This document shows, piece after piece, positions 1 to 9,762 of a stretch of 64,000 bases of DNA (positions are counted from its first letter, which is position 1; every line of letters begins with the position of its first letter). Source of the stretch: Roseiarcus sp963798015 (lineage in GTDB: Bacteria; Pseudomonadota; Alphaproteobacteria; Rhizobiales; Beijerinckiaceae); the NCBI GenBank assembly GCA_963798015.1, contig CAWCSA010000014.1:11446-75445 (forward strand), read 5' to 3'. The notes under the pieces are model-generated. The model did not search any database, was not told where the DNA came from, and saw only the letters and a program-made list of their open reading frames with translations. Made by a program: the position numbers and the translations under genes.

Positions 1-264
1 GGAAGCTTCGAAGCGATAGGTGTAGACGCCGGTCAGCGCGATCAAGAGGAGCGCCCATATCGTGGCGGTGCTCATGACGCGCGCGATGTCGCTCGGACGA
101 GCCGATCGCCAGCCGGACATGACGAGCCAGAGCAAAAGTGAGACGCCGATCGCTGCGCTGGCGAACTGCCGGTGGTTCAGCCCAAACAACAGCAATTCGT
201 GTGGCGTGAGAAGCAGCGCGGCCCACGCGACCGCGAGAACCGCAACGGGCAGGATGAGTCGCAT
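1..264 (-). CDS. Membrane N-terminus of a retropepsin-like aspartic protease (TIGR02281 type), partial
   Basis: The gene runs off the left edge of the window, so only about 88 N-terminal residues are visible. It starts MRLILPVAVLAVAW and shows three hydrophobic segments (about residues 1-20, 32-50 and 65-82). The start ATG shares its A with the stop of the upstream DUF1289 gene (TGATG), so the two are translationally coupled. In Hyphomicrobiales a DUF1289 gene is commonly followed by a clan AA (retropepsin-like) protease whose N-terminus is a membrane region of this kind. The catalytic domain with its Asp motif would lie outside the window, so the identification rests on synteny and topology only. 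Confidence 0.55.
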   Translation of the reverse strand, partial: MRLILPVAVLAVAWAALLLTPHELLLFGLNHRQFASAAIGVSLLLWLVMSGWRSARPSDIARVMSTATIWALLLIALTGVYTYRFEAS

Positions 265-488
265 CAGCTCGCCCGTCGACTGGCGGTTCTGACCCGGCCG
301 CTGCGCGCCGCGCGCGATCGCGCATTCGTCAGCCGCTGCTCGAGCCCGGCCATGATTGCGAGCCGCTCGGGCTCGCTCATCGTTGCCCAAGCGGTGATTT
401 CGCCGCTCGTGCGGCCGCAGCCGATGCACAAAGCCGACAGCGGATCGAGAATGCAGACGTTGACGCAGGGTGTGGAGATAGCGGGCAC
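264..488 (-). CDS. DUF1289 family small cysteine protein
   Basis: This 74-residue protein has the cysteine pattern CVNVC-x6-ALCIGCGRT near the N-terminus followed by ITAWATMSEPERLAIM, which is diagnostic of DUF1289, a widespread family of small proteins thought to bind iron-sulfur or zinc. The function is unknown. Length is normal for the family. It is cotranscribed with the downstream membrane protease gene, overlapping it by one base. The cobS stop lies 9 bases upstream, so the cluster may be one transcription unit. Confidence 0.85.
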   Translation of the reverse strand: MPAISTPCVNVCILDPLSALCIGCGRTSGEITAWATMSEPERLAIMAGLEQRLTNARSRAARSGRVRTASRRAS

Positions 489-497
489 GGGCCTTAC

Positions 498-1292
498 TTA
501 AGCGGACGTATGCCCGATGAGAAGTCCGCACCAGGCGGCGATCTCGCCGCATTGCTGGGCGGCCCCGGCGACGTCGCCAGTCTGCCCCCCGATCGCACGG
601 CGCGCCATAACCACTACCGCCAGAGCGCCTGCGCCACTCAGGAGCGCCGCGAGGAGTGCATGAGCCACACTGAGCGCGACGAGGCCGAGCCCGATGGCAA
701 TGACCAGCGCAGAGCCCCAAGCGGCGGCGAGCGCGTTCAAGTCGAGCCGGCCGGCCGCAGCGCCCGCGCCGTCGATACGAGCGGGCGGCAGGAGCGCGAG
801 CGGCGTCAACGCCGCCGCGCGGGATAGCGCCGCGACCAGCATCAGGCTTGAGCCCGCGCGCCAGAACCCGCCGTCGAGGGCCGCGGCCAGCGCGCCAACG
901 CGCAGGATGAGCGCGAGCGCAATCGCGATCGAACCATAGGCGCCGATGCGGCTGTCGCGCATGATCTCGAGCTTCCTCGCTCGCGTCGCGCCGCCGCCGA
1001 AGCCGTCGGCGACGTCGGCGAGCCCGTCCTCGTGCAGCGCCCCGGTCGCGACGACGAGCGCGGCTGTCGCTAGTCCGGCGCGAAGGAACATGGGCAGGCC
1101 GAGTAGCGTCGTGAAAGCAAGGGCAAGCGCGCCGATGAGGCCGACGACAACGCCGGCGACCGGCGCCGCCCAGGCGATGCGGTCGATGTCGAGCGAAGCG
1201 CCCAGCTCCGGCTCGCCCACGGGCAGACGGGTGAAAAAGCGCAGTGCGTCGGCGATGTCGCGGGCGAAGCGGCTGGGAGGTCCCAAGCCCAT
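498..1292 (-). CDS. cobS: Adenosylcobinamide-GDP ribazoletransferase (cobalamin synthase)
   Basis: The product (264 residues) joins adenosylcobinamide-GDP to alpha-ribazole (phosphate) in the last steps of coenzyme B12 synthesis, in the cytoplasmic membrane. The family signature ALRFFTRLPVG lies near residue 18, and the metal-binding stretch HEDGLADVADGFGGG with the following KLEIMRDSRIGAYG is intact. Several hydrophobic helices follow. The frame is open much further upstream, but that extension runs through the next gene in another frame and has no family similarity, so the start is set at the ATG preceding GLGPPSRFARD. No cobalamin riboswitch was seen in the 11-base gap upstream. Confidence 0.93.
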   Translation of the reverse strand: MGLGPPSRFARDIADALRFFTRLPVGEPELGASLDIDRIAWAAPVAGVVVGLIGALALAFTTLLGLPMFLRAGLATAALVVATGALHEDGLADVADGFGGGATRARKLEIMRDSRIGAYGSIAIALALILRVGALAAALDGGFWRAGSSLMLVAALSRAAALTPLALLPPARIDGAGAAAGRLDLNALAAAWGSALVIAIGLGLVALSVAHALLAALLSGAGALAVVVMARRAIGGQTGDVAGAAQQCGEIAAWCGLLIGHTSA

Positions 1293-1303
1293 GTGCGCGC
1301 TGC

Positions 1304-1726
1304 TCAGTGGGCCCACAGAAACACGAGGACCGCCACGGCTCCGATCGCCGTCAGCCCCGATTCGATAATGCCCCATTGGCGAACGAGAGCGCGCGCCGCC
1401 GCCACGTCGCCGCCGCGCAGCGAGCGGATTTGGTTGTCGAGCGGCGACATGACGAAAAAGGCGTAAAGCCAGCTTGCAATGATGACGAGTGCGCCAAACG
1501 CCCAACGCACGTCCTGGGATTCGAAATAGGCGGCGAAGCCGGCGATGGCGGATACGAGCGCAAGCGCAATGAGAAGAGCAACTCCGCGGCTGTCGCTCGG
1601 GCCCCATTCGCTGAGCAACGCCTGATCTTCGAGCTTGAGGCGAGCCGGCTGCTCAACCCAGTTGACATAGAGCGAGGCGCCGGTGAAGGCGGCCGCGAAG
1701 GCCAACGCGAACGTTCCCCAGATCAT
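1304..1726 (-). CDS. DUF1772-like integral membrane protein
   Basis: The product is a 140-residue protein with four predicted membrane helices (about residues 2-22, 48-68, 74-94 and 118-138). The motif SLYVNWVEQPARLKL after the first helix is typical of the DUF1772 family, small membrane proteins of unsettled function. The ATG has a good ribosome binding site (AGGGAG eight bases upstream). It lies immediately upstream of cobS in the same direction; whether it works with cobalamin synthesis is not known. Confidence 0.7.
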   Translation of the reverse strand: MIWGTFALAFAAAFTGASLYVNWVEQPARLKLEDQALLSEWGPSDSRGVALLIALALVSAIAGFAAYFESQDVRWAFGALVIIASWLYAFFVMSPLDNQIRSLRGGDVAAARALVRQWGIIESGLTAIGAVAVLVFLWAH

Positions 1727-1902
1727 GATGGCTCCCTGTTGCTAGAGGCGCCCTCTAGCATGAAGCGAGGAGGAAAGCGCGAGGCGCCACTTGACAAGGG
1801 GCCGCCAAACGCCGCCGCGGATCCGATTTCAACGGACAAAACTGCCATGGCGCCGCCGTTCCGCCTCGGCCTCAAAGCTGGGCTTGACGCCACGCGACAA
1901 GG

Positions 1903-2148
1903 CTAATGGCGCGGGCTCATGCGGACGTGGCGCGCGTGTTCAGAGGTCGCTCGCGCTCGTTGCCGGTTGAGCGTGTTTCTGTGCCGCGTCCGGGCGGCGC
2001 TCGACCCCGCGCCCGCCCCGGTCCTTGCGATCGGGGCTGCCGCCGCAGCTCCGGGCGGCGGATTGCTCTGCGCTGAGACCGGCGGAGGCGCGAGCGGCAG
2101 CATGAAGGCGACGCCAACCAAGGCGAAGATTGCGTTGCGCATTGTCAT
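1903..2148 (-). CDS. Small secreted Ala/Arg-rich hypothetical protein
   Basis: The product has 81 residues. The first 26 form a clear Sec signal peptide (MTMRNAIFALVGVAFMLPLA, then cleavage after PVSAQ). The mature part is short, low in complexity and rich in Pro, Ala and Arg, without a recognisable domain. A strong ribosome binding site (AAGGGGGG) sits just before the ATG, which supports expression. No function can be given. Confidence 0.5.
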   Translation of the reverse strand: MTMRNAIFALVGVAFMLPLAPPPVSAQSNPPPGAAAAAPIARTGAGAGSSAARTRHRNTLNRQRARATSEHARHVRMSPRH

Positions 2149-2226
2149 GTCCCCCCTTTCTTTGCCGGCGACGACGGCGCAAAGCCGCCTGATCGCCTTT
2201 ATACGCTCATCGTCCGGCCAGGCGCA

Positions 2227-2868
2227 CTAACCCTCAAGTTCGGCGACCCACACCTGCATCGAGCCGGGGCGTAGAGCCGCTCGGCTGGCATCTGATGTAG
2301 AACTGATTGAATGCCAGCATCGAACCGACCGCGCTGACGAGCGTCGCCAAGAGAACAATGCGGCGGCTGAGGGGTACAATGATGAGAAAGGCGCGCGGCT
2401 TGTCCGGATCCAGGCCCGCCTTCTTGAACAGATCCTTGTTCCGATCAAGATCGAAACATCGGGCGTGAATCCCGCGCTGTAGATCTTGCCTTCATAAGTG
2501 GCGATGCCCTTGTACGCCGGGGCGACGGAGGTCAAATTCGGGTTGGGCTTCAAGTCGGCGGTGAGGGCGGTCAGAAATCCGGCCTTCATGAAATCGGGCA
2601 TGTAGATGAGGTCGAAGGAGACAAGGTCGGGGACCTCGCCGGCCTGAACGCCGGTGGCGAGCTTGGTGACCATCTGGTTGTCCGGGATGGTGGTGAGCTC
2701 GATCTTGTCGGCGTGGGTCGCGTTCCAAAGATCGACGAGATGCGCAGCGGCGTTGGCGCCGCTGGCCCGAACCCACATCGTCATCGTGTCGGCGAAAGCG
2801 ACGTCAGCGAAAGCCGACGAGGCGACCAGCATGGCGGCGATCGCGCCGCATGTCCTGCGCGTGGTCAT
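2227..2868 (-). pseudogene. Solute-binding protein remnant fused to a sugar permease fragment, frameshifted
   Basis: The first 140 or so residues are a normal family 1 extracellular sugar-binding protein: signal peptide (MTTRRTCGAIAAMLVASSAF), then DTMTMWVRASG and GEVPDLVSFDLIYMPDF. The start has a good ribosome binding site (GGGAGGAACGTT before ATG). At 2442/2443 one base is missing, which shifts the frame. If restored, the reading continues NKDLFKKAGLDPDKP and then, at about 2398, jumps into RAFLIIVPLSRRIVLLATLV and AVGSMLAFNQFYI, an internal stretch of a MalF-type permease. The binding protein's C-terminal two thirds and the permease's flanks are gone. This is a deletion scar plus a frameshift, left from a second sugar ABC transporter next to the GH2 gene. 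Confidence 0.85.
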
Positions 2869-3054
2869 AACGTTCCTCCCTGCAGTCATGGAGACTGCTT
2901 TGTTTGGTTGAAAAGCCCGCTCGCAAACCCTTGATTTGAGAAAAAAGCTTTTCCCGATCTTTTTAGCGCGCCCCTTCCGGCGGCAAGCCGCCTCAGAAGC
3001 TTCGGCGGGGGTCGGCGGCGCGGGCTATCGCTAAGTCAGAGCGCTCGGTCCGCT

Positions 3055-5736
3055 TCAGCTCTCCGCCAGCGCCCTCAGAAGATGCGCCGCCAGCGGATTT
3101 TCGTGCGCTTGAGGCGAGGTGAGATCGAAGGTCGACACGGTGAGCCAGCCCTTGCCAAGGAAGCTACGCTTCACAAACGCGGCGGCATGATGCAGCCAGC
3201 CGACCGCGACGCCGGCATCGACCAATCCGCCGAAGGCTGTGGAGGGAACGCCGGTCAGCACATGATCGGGCAAGAGCCCGCTCCAATGCTCGTCGAGCAT
3301 GGGGCCGCCGGGCAGGCCCGACCATGGACCCTCCATGCGCCGCCAGGTGAAGGCGCCCATCCACTGTCCGTCCCAGGGCGTGCCGGCGCGCTCCCGGAGC
3401 AGCATCGAGGGGAAGTTGTGCCGGTCGTTGAGCGGCAGCTTCCGTTCCGGATCGATCAGCGCATCCGAAGAATTGGCGATCAGCAGGACTTTGTGGCCGG
3501 CGAGGAGTGCTTCGCGGACCGGGGTCGTCAGGCGCGTCGCGAGCAGAACGTCGGCATCCTCTGAAGTCGCAGCGCGGTTCGGCCAGCCAATCGTAGCGAG
3601 CGTGTTCGAAGCCGCGCCATCGATGGGGAACGCCGAAGGCGGCGCGTCGCCGAGGGGCGGGACGACGCAGAGTTCCAGCGCGTTGCGCGACAGGATGCGC
3701 CCCTTGCTGTCGCGCGCTTCAAGTTCGAGCGGAACGATCGCGTCAGCGGCGCCAGCAGAGAGCGCGAGGGTCGTCGGATCAGGTCCCAGTGCAGCCTCGC
3801 CGCTTTGATCGGCGAAGCGCCAGTGGAGTTGCGCGCCATCCGGCGGCTCGGCGGCGCCAGCGAGCCGCACGGAAACTTCAAAGCGCTCGCCCCCGCGAAC
3901 AGCAGTCCGCGCCGTCTGCGCGATGATGAGCCATGGCCGTTGAAGATTGGCCAGCCGCTCGGCGAACGCGCGCGGATGGTTCTGAACGTCCATGAGGCCG
4001 TTCAATTCCCACTGCACGTCGTTGAGTTCGGTGATGACGTAGCCAGATATCGCCCGCTCCCAGCGCAGCGTCTCAATCTGGCGCTTGAGCCCGCGATACT
4101 GAAGCTCCTGCGCTGCGCTCACGAAGCCGTCGAGGTCGCCAAAGATGGCCGCTAGCTGTGCGTCTTGAAAACGCGTTTGGATCCCATGCGGATAGGCCGC
4201 GCCGAGGTTCCAGTCGTGCCCGCTTTCAAACCACCAAGGCTCACTTCCATCGGCCTCCAGGATCTCGCGGGGATGAGGCAGCCCCCAAACGCCGAATTCC
4301 GAACAGATCAGCGGCTCGTCGCCGCGCCTCTCGGCGTCGCTATGCGGGGAGAACGTCCAGGCCGCGCGGCCTGCGAAGGCGCGCGTCGTTGCTCCGAAAG
4401 CCTCGTTCTGGTGCGGGAAGCCGTTATACCAATGGAAGTCCTCGATGTCGGTCTTGAGGTGGTAGTTGCGCGGAAAGCAGGGGGAATTGTCGATAAGCAA
4501 GCTGTCGGGGACGAGCGGCCTCGCCCAGTCGAAGGTCTCGATCAGCCAACGCCGGTCGTCTGGATTGTCGTCGAGATCGATGCCCCATCCCTCGTTGAAC
4601 AGCGTCCAGATTGCGATCGATGGGTGATGCCCGTGCGTTTCGACTGATGTCTGGAACACGCGACGCAAATCCTCGCGCGTCGCCGGGGCGAGGAATTGCA
4701 TGTACGGCATGTCGAGCCAGACCAAGAGACCAAGCCGATCGGCAAGCTCGAAATAGAGCGGGTCCGGAATCTTGACGTGGCAGCGCAGCGTGTTGAGGCC
4801 CATCGCCTTGGCGCTGGCGAAACGCTGCTCGAGAAATTCCGCGCTCGGCGCGCGACACTCCTCCTCAGGATACCAGTCCTGATCGAGGGCGCCGAACATG
4901 GTGAAAGGCTCGCCGTTGAGCATGAGGCGCCCGTCTTTCGCCTCGAAGCGCCGAAATCCGACAACTCTCTCGATCGCATCGGTAGTCGCATCGCCGACCA
5001 TGAGTTCGACAACAAGATCGTAAAGGTTCGGCGCCTCCGGCGACCAGGGCTCAGCCCCGGGAAGGGCGAGCACCGCGTCGAACCTACCGGATCGAAAATG
5101 ATAGACCACGCGCGCGGCGAACGCGCCGCCACGCGAAAGCGTGATCTGCAGAGTGGTCGCGAGGGCCGCGGGCGATAACTCGCCGCTCACCGACACCACG
5201 CCGGTCGTGAGATCGAACGAGGTTCGCACTTGGGCTTTGGCGATGTGGGTTGTGTGTCGCGCTTCCAAACGCGCTGACTTCCAAATTCCGCCTTGGACCC
5301 CGTACCAGTCCTGCTTGGCCGCGAGCGAGTGGCTGAAGCGCCCGCCATTGCGGTCGTCGGGAACCCGCGCATCGACGGCGAGCACGAACGAGGTCTTGCC
5401 GGCAAGCACTTGGGTGAGATCGATCTCGATCGGGGTCCAGCCGTCGCCGTGAACGGCGACCGCCACGTCATCGACCAGGATCACCAACTCGTGGAAGATT
5501 CCTTCCATGATAAGATGAATGCTCTTGTCCGCCCAGTCCGCTGGGACCTGGACGATGCGCCGATAGCGCCCAGTCCCCTGCGCGTTGCGCAGCGCCGGAA
5601 ATTGGGTCTGCCAGATCCGGGGCGTGCGGATTGCGTGGCCTTCGCCCTCGAGCCGCGCTGTAGGCCCTTCGAATTCGAAGTCCCAGAGGCCATCGAGCGT
5701 CAGCGTTTGACGGCAGCCCGCGACGTCAACATCCAT
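3055..5736 (-). CDS. Glycoside hydrolase family 2 beta-glycosidase
   Basis: The product (893 residues, no signal peptide, so probably cytoplasmic) hydrolyses a beta-linked sugar; the exact sugar (galactose, glucuronic acid, mannose, arabinopyranose) cannot be fixed by eye. The N-terminal jelly-roll domain spans about residues 10-165, an immunoglobulin-like domain about 170-265 and the TIM barrel about 270-560. The acid/base Glu is E382 in FNEGWG and the nucleophile is E480 in ICSEFGVWG. About 330 C-terminal residues form extra beta-rich domains. The start is the first ATG (MDVDVAG), 101 bases from the divergent regulator gene. A promoter with TTGTAT, an 18-base spacer and GATAAT lies over the inverted repeat at 5782-5806, so the neighbouring regulator probably controls it. 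Confidence 0.88.
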   Translation of the reverse strand: MDVDVAGCRQTLTLDGLWDFEFEGPTARLEGEGHAIRTPRIWQTQFPALRNAQGTGRYRRIVQVPADWADKSIHLIMEGIFHELVILVDDVAVAVHGDGWTPIEIDLTQVLAGKTSFVLAVDARVPDDRNGGRFSHSLAAKQDWYGVQGGIWKSARLEARHTTHIAKAQVRTSFDLTTGVVSVSGELSPAALATTLQITLSRGGAFAARVVYHFRSGRFDAVLALPGAEPWSPEAPNLYDLVVELMVGDATTDAIERVVGFRRFEAKDGRLMLNGEPFTMFGALDQDWYPEEECRAPSAEFLEQRFASAKAMGLNTLRCHVKIPDPLYFELADRLGLLVWLDMPYMQFLAPATREDLRRVFQTSVETHGHHPSIAIWTLFNEGWGIDLDDNPDDRRWLIETFDWARPLVPDSLLIDNSPCFPRNYHLKTDIEDFHWYNGFPHQNEAFGATTRAFAGRAAWTFSPHSDAERRGDEPLICSEFGVWGLPHPREILEADGSEPWWFESGHDWNLGAAYPHGIQTRFQDAQLAAIFGDLDGFVSAAQELQYRGLKRQIETLRWERAISGYVITELNDVQWELNGLMDVQNHPRAFAERLANLQRPWLIIAQTARTAVRGGERFEVSVRLAGAAEPPDGAQLHWRFADQSGEAALGPDPTTLALSAGAADAIVPLELEARDSKGRILSRNALELCVVPPLGDAPPSAFPIDGAASNTLATIGWPNRAATSEDADVLLATRLTTPVREALLAGHKVLLIANSSDALIDPERKLPLNDRHNFPSMLLRERAGTPWDGQWMGAFTWRRMEGPWSGLPGGPMLDEHWSGLLPDHVLTGVPSTAFGGLVDAGVAVGWLHHAAAFVKRSFLGKGWLTVSTFDLTSPQAHENPLAAHLLRALAES

Positions 5737-5781
5737 TTGAGGCTCCGCGGTGTTGTTGATGAGAGAACCCGGGCGGGGAAT

Positions 5782-5806
5782 TATCAAACTATCCGAAAAG
5801 CTGATA
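5782..5806. promoter_or_regulatory. Candidate sugar-regulator operator over the GH2 promoter
   Basis: TATCA (5782-5786) and TGATA (5802-5806) form an inverted repeat with 15 bases between them. On the minus strand the arms coincide with the edges of a plausible GH2 promoter (TTGTAT, 18 bases, GATAAT). Two direct copies of AACCCGGG (5766-5773 and 5810-5817) flank the repeat. The right arm extends to TGATACA, which recurs at 11169-11175 before the transporter genes. This fits autoregulation by the ArsR-type protein encoded next to it but is inference only. Confidence 0.5.
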
Positions 5807-6794
5807 CAAAACCCGGGAGGACAAGCAGGCGGGGGAATGTCGCGCAATTTCCTGGTGATCGATCCCGCGGAGCGGCCAGACGTGCTGCGCGGGTTGGCCT
5901 CGCCGGCGCGGGCGCGAATTTTGCGTCTGCTCCATCGTCGCCCCGGCGTCAACGTCAACGATATCGCCGAGGCGCTCAATCTCCCTCAATCGACCGTCTC
6001 GTCCAATCTGCAAATTCTTGAGAGCGCCGGCCTTATACGGACGGAAACGCAAAAGGGCCGGAAGGGCAATCAGAAACTCTGCTTCTCTGCTTTCGACGAG
6101 GTGTTGGTGATGCTCCGCGACGATGTCAGCGGAATCAACGCCAACGCCATCGAGGTCGCAATGCCAATAGGGCTCTACACCAGTTGCGAAGTCAGCGCAC
6201 CTTGCGGTCTTTGCTCGCCGAAAGGGGTCATTGGTCTCCTCGACGTGCCCGGAACCTTCCTCGATCCCGACAGGATGAATGCGGGGCTCATGTGGTTCAC
6301 GCGCGGCTTTGTCGAGTATCAATTTCCCAATAACGCCCGGCATGTTGGGAAGACCATCACGGCGCTCGAGTTGTCGTTCGAACTTTCCTCCGAGGTGCCC
6401 GGGACCGCTTCCGACTGGCCATCCGACATCACCGTCGCGGTCAACAGCCGGGAGCTCGGGGTCTGGACCAGCCCGGGAGATTTCGGCGATCAGCGCGGCC
6501 TTTATACGCCCGACTGGTGGAAACTGAAGGGCAGCCAGTATGGCATGCTGAAGAGCTGGAGAGTGACGCCGGAAGGCACGTTTGTCGACGGCGTGAGAAT
6601 CTCGTCGCTGACTTCGAAGGATCTCGATTTCTCCGCCCACCATTCGGTTCGGGTGAGGATCGAGGTCAAGCCGGACGCGCGCCATCCGGGCGGCGTCAAC
6701 ATCTTCGGCCGCGGGTTTGGCAATTACGATCAGGACATCGTGCTGAGACTTATGACCGAGTTCGTAAGCACCGCTACACGCCGCGGCGCACGCG

Positions 6795-7909
<1,115 letters not shown>

Positions 7910-7913
<4 letters not shown>

Positions 7914-8803
7914 CCCTTGATTCCAGCCGACAGCATGATGGCCTGCGTCACCCGGCGCTGAAAGATGAGATAGACGAGCGCAACGGGCAGGGCTGCGACC
8001 ATCGCGACCGCGAGATCGCGCGCATATTGGACGCCGAAAGCGTCATGAACCTGCGTGATTCCGACGGTGATGTTCATTCTGTCCTCGGAATTCACGGCGA
8101 TGAATGGCCACAAGAAAAGATTCCATGCGGCGATGAAGGTGATGATCGCCAAGGCGGTCGTGATGCCCCAATTCATCGGCAGGTAGATGCGGAACAGAAG
8201 CTGGAATTCGTTTGCGCCGTCGATCATGGCGGCCTCGCGAAAATCCTTTGGCACCGAATCGAAAAACTGCTTGTAGATAATGACCGTGACTGGTGCGATG
8301 AGCTGCGGCAGGACGACTCCGGGCAGCGTGTTAATGAGGCCGAACTGGTTGATCAGGATGAAGTGGTTCACGGTCAAAGCCGGGATCGGGACCATGAAAC
8401 TCGCCAGAATCATCCACCAGAATAGGCGTCGGCCGGGAAAATTCAGTTGCGAGATCGCGTAGCCGGCGCCTGCCGCCGTTACGATGACGAGGGCCGTGAC
8501 CGCCGCTGAAGTGATGAGCGAATTGACGTACCAAATTCCGATCTTCGTCTCCAAGAGGACGTGAACGTAGTTCTGGAACGTAAAATGCTCCGGCCAAAGC
8601 TGCACCACCGGACGCACGACCTCGTTCTCCGGCTTGAACGTCGTCACGAGGCCCCAATAAAGGGGAAACGCCCATAGAGCCGCGACGACGACGGTGGCGG
8701 CTGTAATGACGAGCCCGACGAGATCGAGATTGCGGAGACGGGCTAACCGGCGGGCGCGCGGCGGCGCGAAGACGTCAGCGCCAGTCTCTGCCGAGGCGCT
8801 CAC
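7910..8803 (-). CDS. Carbohydrate ABC transporter permease (MalG-like)
   Basis: This 297-residue inner-membrane protein has six predicted helices and the EAA loop that docks the ATPase (EAAMIDGANEFQLLFRIYLP, about residues 193-212). It follows the MalF-like gene with a four-base overlap and is itself overlapped by the ATPase gene, so the permeases and ATPase are translated as a coupled set. The N-terminal 25 residues are cytoplasmic and basic, which is normal in this family. The substrate is probably an arabinose- or other pentose-containing oligosaccharide, judging from the GH51 and GH2 neighbours. Confidence 0.93.
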
Positions 8804-9699
8804 CTGTCGCCTCGCGCGCGCAAGAGTTGAAACTGCAGCACGGAGAGCGCCGCGATGAGCACAAACAGGACCATCGACGCAGCTGCAGCGAGTCCGCCCT
8901 TATTCATCTGAAAGGCTTGCTTGAGGATGTACTGCACCATCACGATTGTCGCGTCGGTCCTGCCTCCTTGAGCGAAAAGATAGACCTGATCGAAAATCTT
9001 GAGTTGCAGGATCAGCTGGATAGTGAACACGAGGACGGTCACCGGCCAGATCAGCGGCCAGGTGATGCGTCGAAATTGCGTCCAGCGACCGGCCCCGTCG
9101 AGCTCCGCCGCCTCGTAGATTTCACTCGAAATGTTGCGCAGGCCGGCGATGAACAGAAGGACGTTGAAACCGATGAGCCACCAGATCGTCACGACGGCCA
9201 CGGCCGGCATGAACAATGGGATCGTACGGAAGATCGAGAGGCGCTGACCGTCGTTGAACAGCTGAACGACGTGCTGCGCGATGCCAAAATCCTTGTCGCA
9301 CATCCATTGCCAGATCCTGAAGACGACCGACACCGGCAGAACGTAGGGCAGGAAAAAAGCGGCCAGCACGACGCTTTGCAGCCAACCCTTGAGACGGTTC
9401 ACCCCGAGCGCGACCAAAAGCCCAATGAGCGTGCTCGGGATGACCGAGAGGGCGACGAAATAGAGCGTGTTCCAGATCGCGACCGAGAACAGGCGGTCCG
9501 AGGCCAGGCGGAAATAATTATCGAAACCGACCCATTTTCCAGGCCCGATCAGCGGCGCATTGGTCAGGCTGAGTTGCGCCATCTTGATCGTCGGATAGAC
9601 GAACAGCACGCCATAGGTGACGATGAACGGCGCCATCAATAGGGACGCGGCAAGGATCTCGGTGCGTTTGCTCCTTAGCATTGCCTTGACGGTCTCCAC
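8800..9699 (-). CDS. Carbohydrate ABC transporter permease (MalF-like)
   Basis: The product (299 residues) is the partner of the MalG-like permease. It has six membrane helices, with LLMAPFIVTYGVLFVYPTIK as the first, and the EAA loop EAAELDGAGRWTQFRRITWP at about 194-213. The conserved Gly of the loop is present. It lies 63 bases downstream of the binding-protein gene; such a gap is common where the binding protein needs higher expression than the permeases. Confidence 0.94.
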   Translation of the reverse strand: METVKAMLRSKRTEILAASLLMAPFIVTYGVLFVYPTIKMAQLSLTNAPLIGPGKWVGFDNYFRLASDRLFSVAIWNTLYFVALSVIPSTLIGLLVALGVNRLKGWLQSVVLAAFFLPYVLPVSVVFRIWQWMCDKDFGIAQHVVQLFNDGQRLSIFRTIPLFMPAVAVVTIWWLIGFNVLLFIAGLRNISSEIYEAAELDGAGRWTQFRRITWPLIWPVTVLVFTIQLILQLKIFDQVYLFAQGGRTDATIVMVQYILKQAFQMNKGGLAAAASMVLFVLIAALSVLQFQLLRARGDR

Positions 9700-9762
9700 C
9701 CCGCGCTTGAAACGCCGCCGGCCGGCATTTGGCTCCGACCGGCGTCGCGCAAAGCGTCGAGC

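Noticed and set aside
2979..2992. GGCGGC/GCCGCC hairpin before the GH2 stop region
   Set aside because: The loop is only two to four bases and no T-run follows on the relevant strand, so it is not called a terminator.
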